Source: an uncultured Panacagrimonas sp. (lineage in GTDB: Bacteria; Pseudomonadota; Gammaproteobacteria; Nevskiales; Nevskiaceae). From it: 15,383 bases of DNA. Within the stretch, counting starts at the first letter, position 1. The number at the start of each line of letters is the position of its first letter. Location of the stretch: assembly GCA_946481265.1 (NCBI GenBank), contig CAMLNE010000057.1, forward strand, positions 1 to 15,383, read 5' to 3'. The notes beneath the pieces were generated by a model that was not told where the DNA came from, did not search any database, and saw only the letters and a list, made by a program, of their open reading frames with translations. The translations under genes were made by a program, and so were the position numbers. Of this stretch, positions 1 through 8,865 are shown piece after piece.

Positions 1-1211
1 ATCTCCTCGTTGCCTGCGGCGCGCAGGGCCGCGTCCATCGCCGCCGCCACGTCCGCATATCCGCTTGCCTCCAGTTGCGCCGCGCGCGCACGTCCGAGCA
101 GTTCCCCGGATCCCAATCCTCGCGGCGGGGGCAGGCCCGCGCAATACGCGTGCTGCACGTGCGGCGCCAACGCGCTGCAGAAGGCCTCCACCGGCTTGTC
201 GCACAGCATGCCGAGGACCAGGTGCACACGCCGTCCACCGGTTTCGGTGTCGAGACGATCGGCCAATACCGCCGCCGCCTCGGCGTTGTGCGCGACATCG
301 AAGATGCAGTGACCACGGCGCTCGAATCGTCCCGGCAGCGCCAGCCGCGGCAGCGCGCGGCGGATCGCCGATTCCGACACCGGCACGCGTCCCTGCAGCG
401 CGCTCAGCGCCGCGACCACGCCGGCGGCGTTGCGCAGCTGCGCCGCACCACCCAGCCCGGGCAGCGGCAGCGCGCGTAGCACGCTGCGTCCACGCGTCCA
501 GTCCCAGCTGGCCTGCCCTGGCACATGGGCGACGAAGAAGGCTTCGCCGATCGCCTCGTAGTGCGCGCCGATATCACGGGCATGTTGCGCAATCGATGCC
601 GGCGGATCGGGATCCGCGCAGATCGCGGGGCAACCGGCACGGAACACGTGCGCCTTCTCGCGACCGATGCTCTCGCGCCCACTGCCCAGCCAGTCGAGAT
701 GATCCAGCCCGATGCTGGTGATCAGCGCGGCGTCGGCATCGACCAGGTTGACCGCGTCCAGCCGACCGCCCAGGCCCACCTCGAGCACCTGCACCTGCAC
801 GCCCCGCTCGCGGAACAGCCACAGCGCGGCAAGCGTGCCGTACTCGAAGTAGGTCAGCGCCATCGTGCCGCGCGCGTCCTCGATGGCGGCAAAGGCGCGC
901 ACCAGGTCGGCGTCGCTGGCGGCAACGCCGTCGATCGCGACGCGCTCGTTGTAGCGCAGCAGGTGCGGCGAGGTGTACAGGCCGACGCGGTAGCCGGCCT
1001 CCTGCCAGATCATCGCGGCCAGCGTGGCGGCCGATCCCTTGCCGTTGGTGCCGGCGACGGTCAGCGTCGGGATGCCGCCCTCCGGCAGGTCCAGACGGGA
1101 GGCAACGCGGCCGATGCGATCCAGGCCGAGTTCGATTTCGCGAGGATGCAGCCGCTCCTGGTAGTCGAGCCAGTCCGCCAGCGGCGATGCGGCGGACGGC
1201 TGCGCAGACAC
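1..1211 (-). CDS. folC: Bifunctional dihydrofolate synthase / folylpolyglutamate synthase (partial, 3' end outside window)
   Basis: FolC is a cytoplasmic ATP-dependent ligase of the Mur-ligase fold. It adds L-glutamate to dihydropteroate and then extends polyglutamate tails on folates. Seen: the P-loop GTNGKGS at residues 54-60, an IGLDHLDWLG segment typical of the family, and a C-terminal ligase domain with FDVAHNAEA. About 403 codons are present against a usual 420-430, so only the last few residues are missing beyond the left edge. I chose GTG at 1211: a GAGG ribosome-binding site lies 7 nt upstream. TTG at 1217 is in frame and overlaps the accD stop as TTGA, but would leave only 1 nt after the GAGG. 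The gene starts 2 nt after accD, so the two are almost certainly co-transcribed and coupled, as in many gammaproteobacteria. The family call is firm; the start is moderately sure. Confidence 0.95.
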   Translation of the reverse strand, partial: MSAQPSAASPLADWLDYQERLHPREIELGLDRIGRVASRLDLPEGGIPTLTVAGTNGKGSAATLAAMIWQEAGYRVGLYTSPHLLRYNERVAIDGVAASDADLVRAFAAIEDARGTMALTYFEYGTLAALWLFRERGVQVQVLEVGLGGRLDAVNLVDADAALITSIGLDHLDWLGSGRESIGREKAHVFRAGCPAICADPDPPASIAQHARDIGAHYEAIGEAFFVAHVPGQASWDWTRGRSVLRALPLPGLGGAAQLRNAAGVVAALSALQGRVPVSESAIRRALPRLALPGRFERRGHCIFDVAHNAEAAAVLADRLDTETGGRRVHLVLGMLCDKPVEAFCSALAPHVQHAYCAGLPPPRGLGSGELLGRARAAQLEASGYADVAAAMDAALRAAGNEE

Positions 1212-1213
1212 GC

Positions 1214-2083
1214 TCAAGCCTCGGAGGGAGGAGCCCAGTGCGTCATCAGGGCGAGCAGGCGATGGATCTTCTCGCGCAGCTCGCGACGGTCCACGATCAT
1301 GTCGATGGCGCCGTGCTCGAGCAGGAACTCGGAGCGCTGGAAGCCCTCGGGCAGCTTCTGGCGCACGGTCTGCTCGATCACGCGGGGGCCGGCGAAGCCG
1401 ACCAGCGCGCGGGGTTCGGCGATGTGGATGTCGCCGAGCATGGCCAGGCTCGCCGACACGCCGCCCATCGTCGGATGGGTGATCACCGAGACGAACGGCA
1501 GGCCGCGCTCGCTGAGCCTGGCCAGCGCCGCGGCGGTCTTGGCCATCTGCATCAGCGAGAACAGCGACTCCTGCATGCGCGCGCCACCGGAGGAAGCGAA
1601 GCACACGTAGGGCACGCCGAACTCGAGGCAGGCGTTGGCGCCGCGCACGAACTTCTCACCGACCACGCTGCCCATCGAGCCGCCCATGAAGCCGAACTCG
1701 AAGGCGCTCACCACCAGGGGCAGGCCGAGGAGCTGCCCGCGCATCACGACCAGGGCATCCTTCTCCTCGGTCTCGGCCTGGGCTTCCTTGATGCGCTCGG
1801 TGTACTTGCGCGAGTCCTTGAACTTGAGCGGATCGACCGGGCTGACCTCGGCTCCGATCTCGTGGCGATCCTCGACGTCGAGGAAATGGTTCAGACGGGC
1901 GCGCGCCGTGATCGGATGGTGCGCACCGCACTTCGGGCAGACCTCGAGGGTCCGCTCGAGCTCGGCCCGGTAGAGCACGGACTGGCAGCTCTCGCACTTG
2001 GTCCACAGACCCTCGGGCACGTTGCGCTTGCGCACGCCCTTGGTCAGCAACTGAGAACCGGAAATCTTGTCCAGCCAGCTCAT
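1214..2083 (-). CDS. accD: Acetyl-CoA carboxylase carboxyltransferase subunit beta
   Basis: AccD pairs with AccA to form the carboxyltransferase of acetyl-CoA carboxylase, making malonyl-CoA in the first committed step of fatty-acid synthesis. The protein is 289 aa, normal for the family. Seen: an N-terminal four-cysteine zinc ribbon (C30, C33, C49, C52) and crotonase-fold motifs SSGGARMQE (164-172), [11 protein letters not shown] (202-212) and [11 protein letters not shown] (229-239). I chose the start at MSWLDK because that is the family N-terminus and a purine-rich GAGAGAGGG site lies just upstream; an in-frame ATG 13 codons earlier gives a non-homologous extension. It lies 48 nt after trpA and 2 nt before folC. 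In bacteria the AccD zinc domain is reported to bind nucleic acid and its own mRNA; that is not testable here. Confidence 0.98.
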   Translation of the reverse strand: MSWLDKISGSQLLTKGVRKRNVPEGLWTKCESCQSVLYRAELERTLEVCPKCGAHHPITARARLNHFLDVEDRHEIGAEVSPVDPLKFKDSRKYTERIKEAQAETEEKDALVVMRGQLLGLPLVVSAFEFGFMGGSMGSVVGEKFVRGANACLEFGVPYVCFASSGGARMQESLFSLMQMAKTAAALARLSERGLPFVSVITHPTMGGVSASLAMLGDIHIAEPRALVGFAGPRVIEQTVRQKLPEGFQRSEFLLEHGAIDMIVDRRELREKIHRLLALMTHWAPPSEA

Positions 2084-2131
2084 CGATCCCTCTCTCCCGG
2101 GCCGGCGTACGACAGCCGGCATGCACGAATC

Positions 2132-2947
2132 TTATCCGACACGGACCGCGTCCATGGCCGCCCGCATCGGCGCGAGCTTGTCGCGCAGACGCGCGGGAAG
2201 CTGCTCGGGCTCCTTGCCGCCGCGCTCGATCTCCGAGACCAGCGCGCTGCCCACCACCACGCCGTCCGACACGGCGGCCACCGCCGCAGCGGATGCGGCG
2301 TCGCGGATACCGAACCCGACGGCAACCGGAATCTGCGTGATCGAACGGATCTCTGCGACCTTGGCCGCGACACTGTCCACGTCGAGATTGGCGGCGCCGG
2401 TCACGCCCTTGAGCGAGACGTAGTAGAGATAGCCGCTGGCGAGCCCGGCCGCGGCGCGGATGCGCTCTGCCGAGCTGGTGGGTGCGATCAGGAACACGCA
2501 GTCCAGGCCCGCCTTGCGCAGGACGGGCGAAAACTCCGGCGCCTCCTCGACCGCCAGGTCCACCACCAGCACGCCGTCGACACCGGCCGCGTGCGCCGTA
2601 TCCGCGAAGACCTGCAGGCCCATCGCCTCGATCGGGTTCAGGTACCCCATCAGCACCACCGGCGTACGCGCATCGGTCGTGCGGAATTCCGCGACGATCG
2701 CGATGACGCGTCGCAGCGAGGTGCCCTGCGCCAGCGCACGCTCGCAGGCGAGCTGGATCACCGGGCCGTCCGCCATCGGATCGGAGAACGGAACACCCAG
2801 TTCGATCACGTCGGCGCCGGCCTCGACCAGCGCGTGCATCAGCGCGACCGTGTGCCTCGGATGCGGGTCGCCCGCCGTGATGAACGGGATCAGGGCCTTG
2901 CGGCCCTGGGTCTTCAGCGATGCGAGCGTGCGCGAGATTCTGCTCAT
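2132..2947 (-). CDS. trpA: Tryptophan synthase alpha chain
   Basis: TrpA cleaves indole-3-glycerol phosphate to indole and glyceraldehyde-3-phosphate. Indole is channelled to TrpB in the alpha2-beta2 complex. The protein is 271 aa, usual for the family. Seen: the catalytic pair E49 and D60 inside [17 protein letters not shown], at the same numbers as the Salmonella enzyme, and the barrel segments [16 protein letters not shown] and VAVGFGIRD. The reading frame stays open far upstream into the preceding gene. The start is set by the family-typical [12 protein letters not shown], although no strong ribosome-binding site precedes it. Unusually, trpA is not directly coupled to trpB: a 172-aa RibD-C-like gene and a 50-nt gap lie between them. 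A 6-bp GCCGGC dyad (2101-2120) lies between trpA and accD but lacks a U tract. Confidence 0.98.
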   Translation of the reverse strand: MSRISRTLASLKTQGRKALIPFITAGDPHPRHTVALMHALVEAGADVIELGVPFSDPMADGPVIQLACERALAQGTSLRRVIAIVAEFRTTDARTPVVLMGYLNPIEAMGLQVFADTAHAAGVDGVLVVDLAVEEAPEFSPVLRKAGLDCVFLIAPTSSAERIRAAAGLASGYLYYVSLKGVTGAANLDVDSVAAKVAEIRSITQIPVAVGFGIRDAASAAAVAAVSDGVVVGSALVSEIERGGKEPEQLPARLRDKLAPMRAAMDAVRVG

Positions 2948-2997
2948 GAGTCCGTGGTTTTCGTGCTCTCTTGCGACCTGGTCGAAGGAGCCGGTGT

Positions 2998-3516
2998 TCA
3001 GGCCTGGTTTACGACCTGGTAATGCAGCATGACCAGGCCGGTGCCGTAGGTGCGCGAGTCGAGCAGCTTCAGGCGCAGATCGCGCTGCAGGCCGCGGAAC
3101 AGCGGAATGCCACCGCCCAGCGCCAGCGGATGGATCGCCACCGTGCACTCGTCGATCAGGCCTTCCTGCGCGAACTGGCCACAGACCTCGGCGCCCCCGA
3201 ACAGCCAGGCGTGCTTGACGCCGTCTTCCACCATGCGCAGGCGCAGGTCGGCGACGTCGCCCGCGAACGGGAAGACGTTCTCGCCGTCGGCACGCATGCC
3301 GCGTCGCGACAGCACGTAGTAGCGCTTGGCGGGGTCGAGATGTTCGCCCATCTTGCGCGTCAGCTCGTACGAGTGGCGGCCCATGATCACCGCGTCGATC
3401 GACGAGAAGAATGCGCCCTGTCCGTAATCCTGGTCGGTGAAGCACCAGTCGAAACCGCCGTCCGGGCGGGCGATGTAGCCGTCGAGCGAGGTGGCGAGCT
3501 GAAGCGTGATTTTCAT
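2998..3516 (-). CDS. Dihydrofolate reductase family protein (RibD C-terminal domain)
   Basis: This is a 172-aa stand-alone protein of the RibD C-terminal/YwjB-YyaP type, a DHFR-like Rossmann fold that usually binds NADPH. Seen: N-terminal [20 protein letters not shown] (residues 1-20), with the SLDGYIA motif of the family; a [11 protein letters not shown] strand-loop (41-51) corresponding to the cofactor-binding region; and [21 protein letters not shown] (103-123) followed by [12 protein letters not shown] (129-140), the signature of the family C-terminal half. There is no deaminase domain, so it is not RibD, and it is shorter and divergent from FolA. It begins 11 nt after trpB and ends 50 nt before trpA, so it is very likely part of the same transcript. 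No clear ribosome-binding site precedes the ATG. Substrate unknown: a pteridine or pyrimidine reductase role is possible, and folC nearby is suggestive only. Confidence 0.9.
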   Translation of the reverse strand: MKITLQLATSLDGYIARPDGGFDWCFTDQDYGQGAFFSSIDAVIMGRHSYELTRKMGEHLDPAKRYYVLSRRGMRADGENVFPFAGDVADLRLRMVEDGVKHAWLFGGAEVCGQFAQEGLIDECTVAIHPLALGGGIPLFRGLQRDLRLKLLDSRTYGTGLVMLHYQVVNQA

Positions 3517-3527
3517 GATGGGCGCGA

Positions 3528-4739
3528 TCAGGTCAGCGAGATGCCATCGCGCTTGGCGATGGTGAAGATGTCCTTGTCGCCGCGACCGGACAGGTTGACC
3601 ACGATGTGCCTGTCACTGCGCATGCCGGGCGCCATCTTCTTCGCGCAGGCCAGCGCATGCGAGGACTCCAGCGCCGGAATGATGCCCTCGGTACGGGCCA
3701 GCTCGTGGAAGGCCGCGAGCGCCTCGTCGTCGGTGACCGAGGTGTACTCGACGCGGCCGCAATCCTTCAGCCAGGCATGCTCCGGTCCGACGCCCGGGTA
3801 ATCCAGGCCGGCCGAGATCGAGTGCGTGCCGATGATCTGGCCGTCCTCGTCCGACATCACGTAGGTGCGGTTGCCGTGCAGCACGCCGGGCTTGCCGGCC
3901 GACAGCGAGGCGGCGTGGCGACCGGTGGCGATGCCATCACCGCCGGCCTCGACCCCGACCATGTGAACGTCCGGGAACGACAGCATGGGATGGAACAGGC
4001 CGATCGCGTTGGAGCCGCCGCCGACGCAGGCGGTCAGGATGTCCGGCAGGCGTCCGATCTGTTCGCGCGACTGGCGGATGACCTCGCGGCCGACCACGCT
4101 GTTGAAGTCGCGCACGAGCATCGGGTACGGGTGCGGGCCGGCGACCGTGCCGATCACATAGAAGGTGTCGTCGACATTGGTCACCCAGTCGCGCATCGCC
4201 TCGTTGAGCGCGTCCTTGAGCGTGCGCGTGCCGCTGGTGACCGGCACCACCTCCGCGCCGAGCAGCTTCATGCGGTAGACGTTCGGCGACTGGCGCTCGA
4301 CGTCCTCGATGCCCATGTAGACCACGCATTTCAGGCCCAGGCGCGCCGCGATGGTCGCACTGGCCACGCCATGCTGGCCGGCACCGGTCTCCGCGATGAT
4401 GCGGGTCTTGCCCAGGTGCTTGGCCAGCAACGCCTGGCCCACGGTGTTGTTGATCTTGTGCGCGCCGGTGTGGTTCAGGTCCTCCCGCTTGAGCCAGATC
4501 TGCGCCCCGCCCCAGGCCCGACTCAGGCGCGTGGCGTGGTACAGCGGCGAGGGGCGTCCGACGTAGTGCTTGAGGTCGTCGTCGAGTTCGGCGACAAAGG
4601 CCGGGTCGTCCTTGAGCCGCGCGTAGGCCTCTTCGAGGCGGCGCAGCGGCTCCATCAGCGTCTCGGAGACGAAGCGGCCGCCGTAGGGGCCGAAATGGCC
4701 ACGGTTGTCGGGAAATGCGGAGTAGTCGGGAGCTTTCAT
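3528..4739 (-). CDS. trpB: Tryptophan synthase beta chain
   Basis: TrpB is the PLP enzyme that condenses indole with L-serine to give L-tryptophan. The protein is 403 aa, usual for TrpB1. Seen: PLP lysine K95 in HTGAHKINN; catalytic glutamate E117 in [11 protein letters not shown] (Salmonella K87 and E109, an 8-residue offset in both cases); and the phosphate-binding GGGSNA loop near residue 240. The C-terminal HALACAKK and [10 protein letters not shown] segments are typical. The ATG overlaps the trpF stop in an ATGA, so translation is probably coupled to trpF. The next gene downstream is a RibD-C-like reductase rather than trpA. The identification is unambiguous. Confidence 0.99.
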   Translation of the reverse strand: MKAPDYSAFPDNRGHFGPYGGRFVSETLMEPLRRLEEAYARLKDDPAFVAELDDDLKHYVGRPSPLYHATRLSRAWGGAQIWLKREDLNHTGAHKINNTVGQALLAKHLGKTRIIAETGAGQHGVASATIAARLGLKCVVYMGIEDVERQSPNVYRMKLLGAEVVPVTSGTRTLKDALNEAMRDWVTNVDDTFYVIGTVAGPHPYPMLVRDFNSVVGREVIRQSREQIGRLPDILTACVGGGSNAIGLFHPMLSFPDVHMVGVEAGGDGIATGRHAASLSAGKPGVLHGNRTYVMSDEDGQIIGTHSISAGLDYPGVGPEHAWLKDCGRVEYTSVTDDEALAAFHELARTEGIIPALESSHALACAKKMAPGMRSDRHIVVNLSGRGDKDIFTIAKRDGISLT

Positions 4740-5371
4740 CGGGCCAGGTCGGCGTCCGCCTGCCTCACGGCTTCGACGAATGCCCTCATCTTTTCCAGAT
4801 TCTTGCGGCCGGGCGCGGTCTCGATGCCGCTGGACACGTCCACCGCGTGGGGGATCGCCATTCTAACCGCCTGGCCGACGTTATCCGGCGTCAGGCCGCC
4901 CGCGAGGATCAGCGGCTTGCCGCAATCGCGCGGAATCTGCGCCCAGTCGAAGGCCTGGCCGGTGCCGCCCATGCCGTCGCCTGCGTGGCTGTCCAGCAGG
5001 AGCGCCGCCGCCGAGGGGTACCGCTGGCTGGCCTGCAGCACGTCCGCGGCCGTGTGCACCGCCACCGCCTTGAAATAGGGTCGGTCGAAGGACGCGCAGA
5101 ACGGGCCGGTCTCGGTGCCGTGGAACTGCACGAAGTCGGGCCGCACCGCCTCGATGGCCGCGCGGGCCTGATCCTGGTCGGCATTGCTCAGCAGCAGGAC
5201 CGCGGCGACGAACTCCGGCAGCTGCGCGCGCAGTTCCGCGGCCTGCGCCACGCTCAGGGCACGCCGGGAACCCGGCACGCAGACCAGACCGATGGCGTCG
5301 GCACCCAGGCGCACCGCCGCCTCGACATCGCGCGCCTGCGTGAACCCGCAGAGCTTGATGCGCGTGCGCAC
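4736..5371 (-). CDS. trpF: Phosphoribosylanthranilate isomerase
   Basis: TrpF catalyses the Amadori rearrangement of phosphoribosylanthranilate to CdRP, the third step of tryptophan synthesis, as a monofunctional TIM barrel. With the start used here it is 211 aa, the usual size. Seen: catalytic C8 in RIKLCGFT and catalytic D127 in [15 protein letters not shown], with the phosphate-binding [11 protein letters not shown] and DVSSGIE near the C-terminus. I chose GTG at 5371 because GGGAGAGGAG lies immediately upstream and the family N-terminus begins here. A GTG at 5422, directly abutting the truA stop, is in frame but has no ribosome-binding site and would add 17 non-conserved residues. The 3' end overlaps trpB by 4 nt (ATGA). 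Confidence 0.96.
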   Translation of the reverse strand: MRTRIKLCGFTQARDVEAAVRLGADAIGLVCVPGSRRALSVAQAAELRAQLPEFVAAVLLLSNADQDQARAAIEAVRPDFVQFHGTETGPFCASFDRPYFKAVAVHTAADVLQASQRYPSAAALLLDSHAGDGMGGTGQAFDWAQIPRDCGKPLILAGGLTPDNVGQAVRMAIPHAVDVSSGIETAPGRKNLEKMRAFVEAVRQADADLAR

Positions 5372-5374
5372 GCG

Positions 5375-5384
5375 CTCCTCTCCC
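5375..5384 (-). promoter_or_regulatory. Ribosome-binding site that decides the trpF start
   Basis: Read on the minus strand the site is GGGAGAGGAG. It offers GGGAG 8 nt and AGGAG 3 nt before the GTG at 5371. The competing GTG at 5422 has no purine-rich site before it. This favours the 211-aa TrpF and implies that the 51 nt after truA are leader rather than coding sequence. Confidence 0.7.
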
Positions 5385-5422
5385 GGGATGGGGAAACGGC
5401 TTTCCGGGCGGGTCGTGCTCAC

Positions 5423-6202
5423 TCAGGGCAACCAGAAGTCAGGGGCCGAAGGGACAGCGAATTCTGCGGGATATTCGGCCCCCACGAAATAAAGCCCGCA
5501 GGCAGGCGCGTTCATTCCCGCGCGCGTGCGCTGCCGCGAGGCCAGCACCTCGGCGATCCAGCCGGGCGGGCGCCTGCCGCCACCGACCTGGATCAGGCTG
5601 CCCGCGATGGTGCGCACCATGTGATGGAGAAACGCGTTGGCCCGGATATCCAGCACCACGAAGCGGTCCTGGCGACGCACCGAGATGCCGAGCACCCTGC
5701 GCATCGGCGTGCTCGACTGGCACTCGGCATCGCGGAAGGCGCTGAAGTCGTTCTCTCCCAGCAGCGCCTGTGCCGCCACGTGCATGGCCTGCGCATCGAG
5801 CTCCCAGGCGACCCAGGCGGCGCGGCCCTCGAGCAGGGCGGAACGGTAGCGCGCGTTGTGCACCAGGTAGCGATAGCTTCGGGACGAAGCGGAGAAGCGC
5901 GCGTGGAAGTCGTCCCGCACCGGCTGCACCCAGCGCAGCGCCACGTCCGCCGGCAACTGGGTGTTGGTGCCCAACAGCCAGGCGTGTGCCGTGCGCGCCG
6001 CCGACGTGTCGAAGTGGATCACCTGCTGGACGCCATGCACGCCGGCGTCGGTTCGACCCGCCGCGGCGGTCTGCACCGGGTGGTCCGCCACGCAGGACAG
6101 CGCGCGCTCGACCTCCGCCTGCACCGAGGGCGCGTGCGGCTGCGACTGCCAGCCCGAGTAGTTCGATCCGAGGTACTCGACCCCTGCCGCCCAGCGGCTC
6201 AC
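5423..6202 (-). CDS. truA: tRNA pseudouridine(38-40) synthase
   Basis: TruA converts U38, U39 and U40 in the anticodon stem of many tRNAs to pseudouridine, acting as a homodimer. The protein is 259 aa, normal length. Seen: the N-terminal VEYLGSNYSGWQ strand and catalytic D52 in AAAGRTDAGVHG (E. coli D60 equivalent). Further on are the RSYRYLVHNARYRS segment and FLHHMVRTIAGSLIQVG of the C-terminal domain. The start is GTG, with no evident Shine-Dalgarno sequence and no usable upstream start in frame, because a TGA closes the frame upstream. The GTG overlaps the stop of a 14-codon out-of-frame mini-ORF (GTGA). The gene is followed directly by the trpF leader. The fimV-truA-trpF order matches other gammaproteobacteria. 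Confidence 0.97.
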   Translation of the reverse strand: MSRWAAGVEYLGSNYSGWQSQPHAPSVQAEVERALSCVADHPVQTAAAGRTDAGVHGVQQVIHFDTSAARTAHAWLLGTNTQLPADVALRWVQPVRDDFHARFSASSRSYRYLVHNARYRSALLEGRAAWVAWELDAQAMHVAAQALLGENDFSAFRDAECQSSTPMRRVLGISVRRQDRFVVLDIRANAFLHHMVRTIAGSLIQVGGGRRPPGWIAEVLASRQRTRAGMNAPACGLYFVGAEYPAEFAVPSAPDFWLP

Positions 6203-6264
6203 GGAGTCGGCCGCCGTCGCACCGGTTCGGCGGGCAGGTTCATGCCGTCACAGCACGCATCGGC

Positions 6265-8739
6265 TCAGCTCAACAGGCGCTCGCGCAGTTCACCGGCCTC
6301 GCGCTTCTGGTCGTCGGTTCCCGACTCGGCGACCTCGTCGAGCAGGCTGCGCGCCATCTCCGAGTCGCCCATCTCGACATAGGCACGCGCCAGGTCCAGC
6401 TTGGTGGCAGCGTCGCCGGCGGGCGAGGATCCGCCGTCGTCGAGCGCATCCTCGATCGGCATCGGCTCGATCTCGTTCAGGCGCACATCCAGCTCGGGGC
6501 TGTCCGGGCCGGAAAGCTCGCTGCCGCCCAGGTCGAAATCCTTGAGGTCGACCGTCTCGGGCGCGGCGGATGGCGTCTTCGGCTTGCCGCCGCCCAGGTC
6601 GAATTCGCCCAGGTCGAACTCCAGTCCCTCGCCGCGGTCGGACACCGGCGCCGAGGGGTCGCCCTGGCTCGGCAGCTCGAGTTCCTCGATGTTGAACTCC
6701 AGCCCATCGTCCACCTTCACCGGCGCGACTTCATCGTCGAAGCTCAGGTCCAGCACGGTGTCGACAGGAGTCGGTCCCGCATCGGCGAACAGCGCCGCCG
6801 CCGGCAAAAGCTGGCGCCCCATGATCGCGATCTTGCTCCACTCGTCGGCCCCGACTTCGTCCTTGAGCGTGGCCGCGGTCTGCTCGAACTCGGTGGCCTT
6901 GCCCGCCGCGAAGTAGGTCTCGGCCAGCTTCACGCGCAGGTCGGTCCGCTGCGGCGCACGGGCCGAGGCCTGCTGCAGCATCAGCGCCGCTTCGTCGTAC
7001 AGGCCATAGGCCAGGTGGAAGTCCGCCTCCGAGATCGGATCGTTGTCGCCCAGATCGATCTGCTTGGTATTGGCCTGGAACTGCGAGGTGACCGCCTGCT
7101 CGGCCTCGTCCATCTTGCTGTGCGCCGCCTGCGGTCCCGTATACACCGGGATCTTGCTGGTGGTGACCATGCGGGTGCGGTCCGGGTCCTCGTCCGCATC
7201 CGGGGTGGCGGCGATGCGCGTGGCGTCGTCGTCGTCGAGCTGGCGGTTGAGCGCATCGAGTTCGTCGCGCGCCGAGGGTGCGACCTTGGTCGCGATGGTG
7301 CCGGTGGCTCCCGCACGCGGCGACGGCGGGCGCGTCATGTCGCGGCTGGCCTGCTCGTACTCGCGCTGCGCGCGACGCTCACGCATACCGCGCCAGACGG
7401 CGAAGCCGACCAGGATCAGGATCAGCGCGATCAGGAAGGGCAGCAGCTTGCCGGCCCAGGAAATGGAGGTCCCCTGCTCGCCTTCCGTACCCGATGCCGG
7501 GTTTGCCGCGGGCGCCGGTTCGGCCTGCGCGGCTTCTGTCCCATCCGTGGCGGCTTCGTCCGCCGGCGCCTCGGTGGCGGCTGCCGCCGTGTCGCCGGTC
7601 GCTGCTTCCGCAGCCGCCGCTTCGGCCGATGCGGCCTGTTCGGCGTCGGTCGGAGCCGGTGTCAGGTCGAGGCCCGCAGCGCCCTCGGCCGCCGGGGATT
7701 CGCCGGTCGTGCCCTCCAGCGTCGTCTCGCCACCGGTGGCGTCGCCATCCGGCCCGACGGAGGCGGTGGCGCCGCCATCGCGGCTCGTGCCGCCCGCCGG
7801 CTCGCCGCCACTATCCGGCGCCCCGCCCTGCGTTGCGGCGGAAGCCGGATCGGAAGGCATCGCCGCCGGCAGCGCCGTCGAATCGGCCTCGTCGGCTTCG
7901 GTTGGCGTGGAGGACGCCGGCCCGGCGGGGGCCGCTGGGACCTGCGCGCTGAGCTCCAGCACGCGGGAGCGCGCGACGACATTGCTCAGCGCCTGCATGC
8001 GCTCGAGGTCCGGCACCTCCAGCGTCGCGCCCTTGCGCAGGCGGTCGATGTCGCCGTCGAGGAACGCGCCGCGATTGGTTTCGTACAGCGCCAGCATGGC
8101 CTGGTCGAGGCCCACGCCCTGCGGCCTGACGGCCTGCGCGATCATCCAGAGACTCTCGCCCGCCGGCACCGGACCATACCGCCCCTCGGCCGGTGCCGCG
8201 CGTACGCGCGGGGCGGCCGCGGGCGTGTCGTCGGCAAAGTCCTGGCGATGCGCGACGATTCCCGCTTCCTGGGGCGTCTGGAAGAACTCGGAAGACGCGT
8301 CCGGCACCGGCTGCGTCCGGATTGCCGGCGCGGGCGTGTGCGCGCTGACCACCGGGTCGAGCAGGACGGTGTACTCGCGAAGCATGCGCGTGCCGCCCGG
8401 CGTGCGTACCTCGATCAGCAGGGTCAGCAGCGGCTCGCGCGCCAGTTCGCGACTGTGCAGTTCGATGCGCGGATTCGGTCCGTCGGTGACGACGTCGACC
8501 TTGATGGTGGACAGATAGGCCGAACGATCCAGGCCGGCCCGCTCGAAGTCCTGGCTCTCGCCCAGTCGGGCGCGCACGTTCGCGGCTTCCGCCGGCGACA
8601 GCGACGTGAACGGGACAACGGCGGAGAAGCGCTGGTTGAGCGCCGAATCGACCTTGATGTCGCCGAGCCCAATGGCATGCGCAGGCACGACGGACGCCAA
8701 CAGCCAGAGTGCCGCCGCGACTGAAAATCTTCGCAACAT
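6265..8739 (-). CDS. fimV: FimV/HubP-family polar pilus assembly protein
   Basis: FimV is an inner-membrane protein that binds peptidoglycan and, in Pseudomonas, organises type IV pilus and type II secretion proteins at the cell pole and supports cAMP signalling. The protein is 824 aa. Seen: a signal peptide at 1-22 (ends AHA); the FimV N-terminal domain (about 23-130); a degenerate LysM-like region YGPVPAGESLWMIAQ...LEVP (188-243); and a long Ala/Glu/Gly/Thr-rich periplasmic linker (about 265-425). A single membrane helix follows at 432-450, with RGMRERRAQRE on its cytoplasmic side. The cytoplasmic part has TPR-like helices (570-640), acidic repeats such as LEFDLGEFDLGG and VDLKDFDLGG (680-745), and the conserved C-terminal motif LDLARAYVEMGDSEMARSLL (781-800). 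A GGAG site lies 7 nt before the ATG. Expected partners are type IV pilus genes elsewhere in the genome. Confidence 0.96.
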   Translation of the reverse strand: MLRRFSVAAALWLLASVVPAHAIGLGDIKVDSALNQRFSAVVPFTSLSPAEAANVRARLGESQDFERAGLDRSAYLSTIKVDVVTDGPNPRIELHSRELAREPLLTLLIEVRTPGGTRMLREYTVLLDPVVSAHTPAPAIRTQPVPDASSEFFQTPQEAGIVAHRQDFADDTPAAAPRVRAAPAEGRYGPVPAGESLWMIAQAVRPQGVGLDQAMLALYETNRGAFLDGDIDRLRKGATLEVPDLERMQALSNVVARSRVLELSAQVPAAPAGPASSTPTEADEADSTALPAAMPSDPASAATQGGAPDSGGEPAGGTSRDGGATASVGPDGDATGGETTLEGTTGESPAAEGAAGLDLTPAPTDAEQAASAEAAAAEAATGDTAAAATEAPADEAATDGTEAAQAEPAPAANPASGTEGEQGTSISWAGKLLPFLIALILILVGFAVWRGMRERRAQREYEQASRDMTRPPSPRAGATGTIATKVAPSARDELDALNRQLDDDDATRIAATPDADEDPDRTRMVTTSKIPVYTGPQAAHSKMDEAEQAVTSQFQANTKQIDLGDNDPISEADFHLAYGLYDEAALMLQQASARAPQRTDLRVKLAETYFAAGKATEFEQTAATLKDEVGADEWSKIAIMGRQLLPAAALFADAGPTPVDTVLDLSFDDEVAPVKVDDGLEFNIEELELPSQGDPSAPVSDRGEGLEFDLGEFDLGGGKPKTPSAAPETVDLKDFDLGGSELSGPDSPELDVRLNEIEPMPIEDALDDGGSSPAGDAATKLDLARAYVEMGDSEMARSLLDEVAESGTDDQKREAGELRERLLS

Positions 8740-8795
8740 ATCGTCTCCCTCGACGCTTGCCCGGCGCCGCCCCTCGGCTGCCTGAATCTACGTGA

Positions 8796-8820
8796 GCTTA
8801 GGCGTGTAAGCCGTTTTATA
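8796..8820 (-). promoter_or_regulatory. Possible fimV promoter/operator region
   Basis: The 181-bp gap between asd and fimV contains an AT-rich island unlike its surroundings. On the minus strand it has TATAAA (8815-8820), followed by a GCTTA-N6-TAAGC dyad (8796-8811). TATAAA fits a -10 element about 76 nt before the fimV start, but I see no good -35 at 16-18 bp spacing, so the assignment is weak. The dyad would lie over the transcription start and could be an operator. The rest of the gap holds only the hairpin described separately. Confidence 0.3.
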
Positions 8821-8865
8821 CAGGATAAATAGGCAACTTCCCATCAGATCCCGGGGAGCTCGTTC

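Noticed and set aside
2101..2120. GCCGGC dyad between trpA and accD as a terminator
   Set aside because: The stem is only 6 bp with no U tract, and it sits just upstream of the accD ribosome-binding site in a tightly packed cluster. It is more likely chance in GC-rich DNA.
2974..2984. CGACC-T-GGTCG palindrome in the RibD-C-trpA spacer as an operator
   Set aside because: It is very short, and such GC palindromes are common here. There is no second copy or promoter beside it.
2948..3445. Upstream extension of the trpA frame suggesting a fusion protein
   Set aside because: The extra residues are an out-of-frame reading of the RibD-C-like gene. The normal TrpA N-terminus starts at 2947 and E49/D60 fall at the canonical numbers from there.
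5770..8724. 984-codon open frame on the plus strand across fimV
   Set aside because: It is antisense to a well-supported fimV gene, has low-complexity Arg/Gly-rich content and no recognisable domain. Long antisense frames are expected in GC-rich coding DNA.
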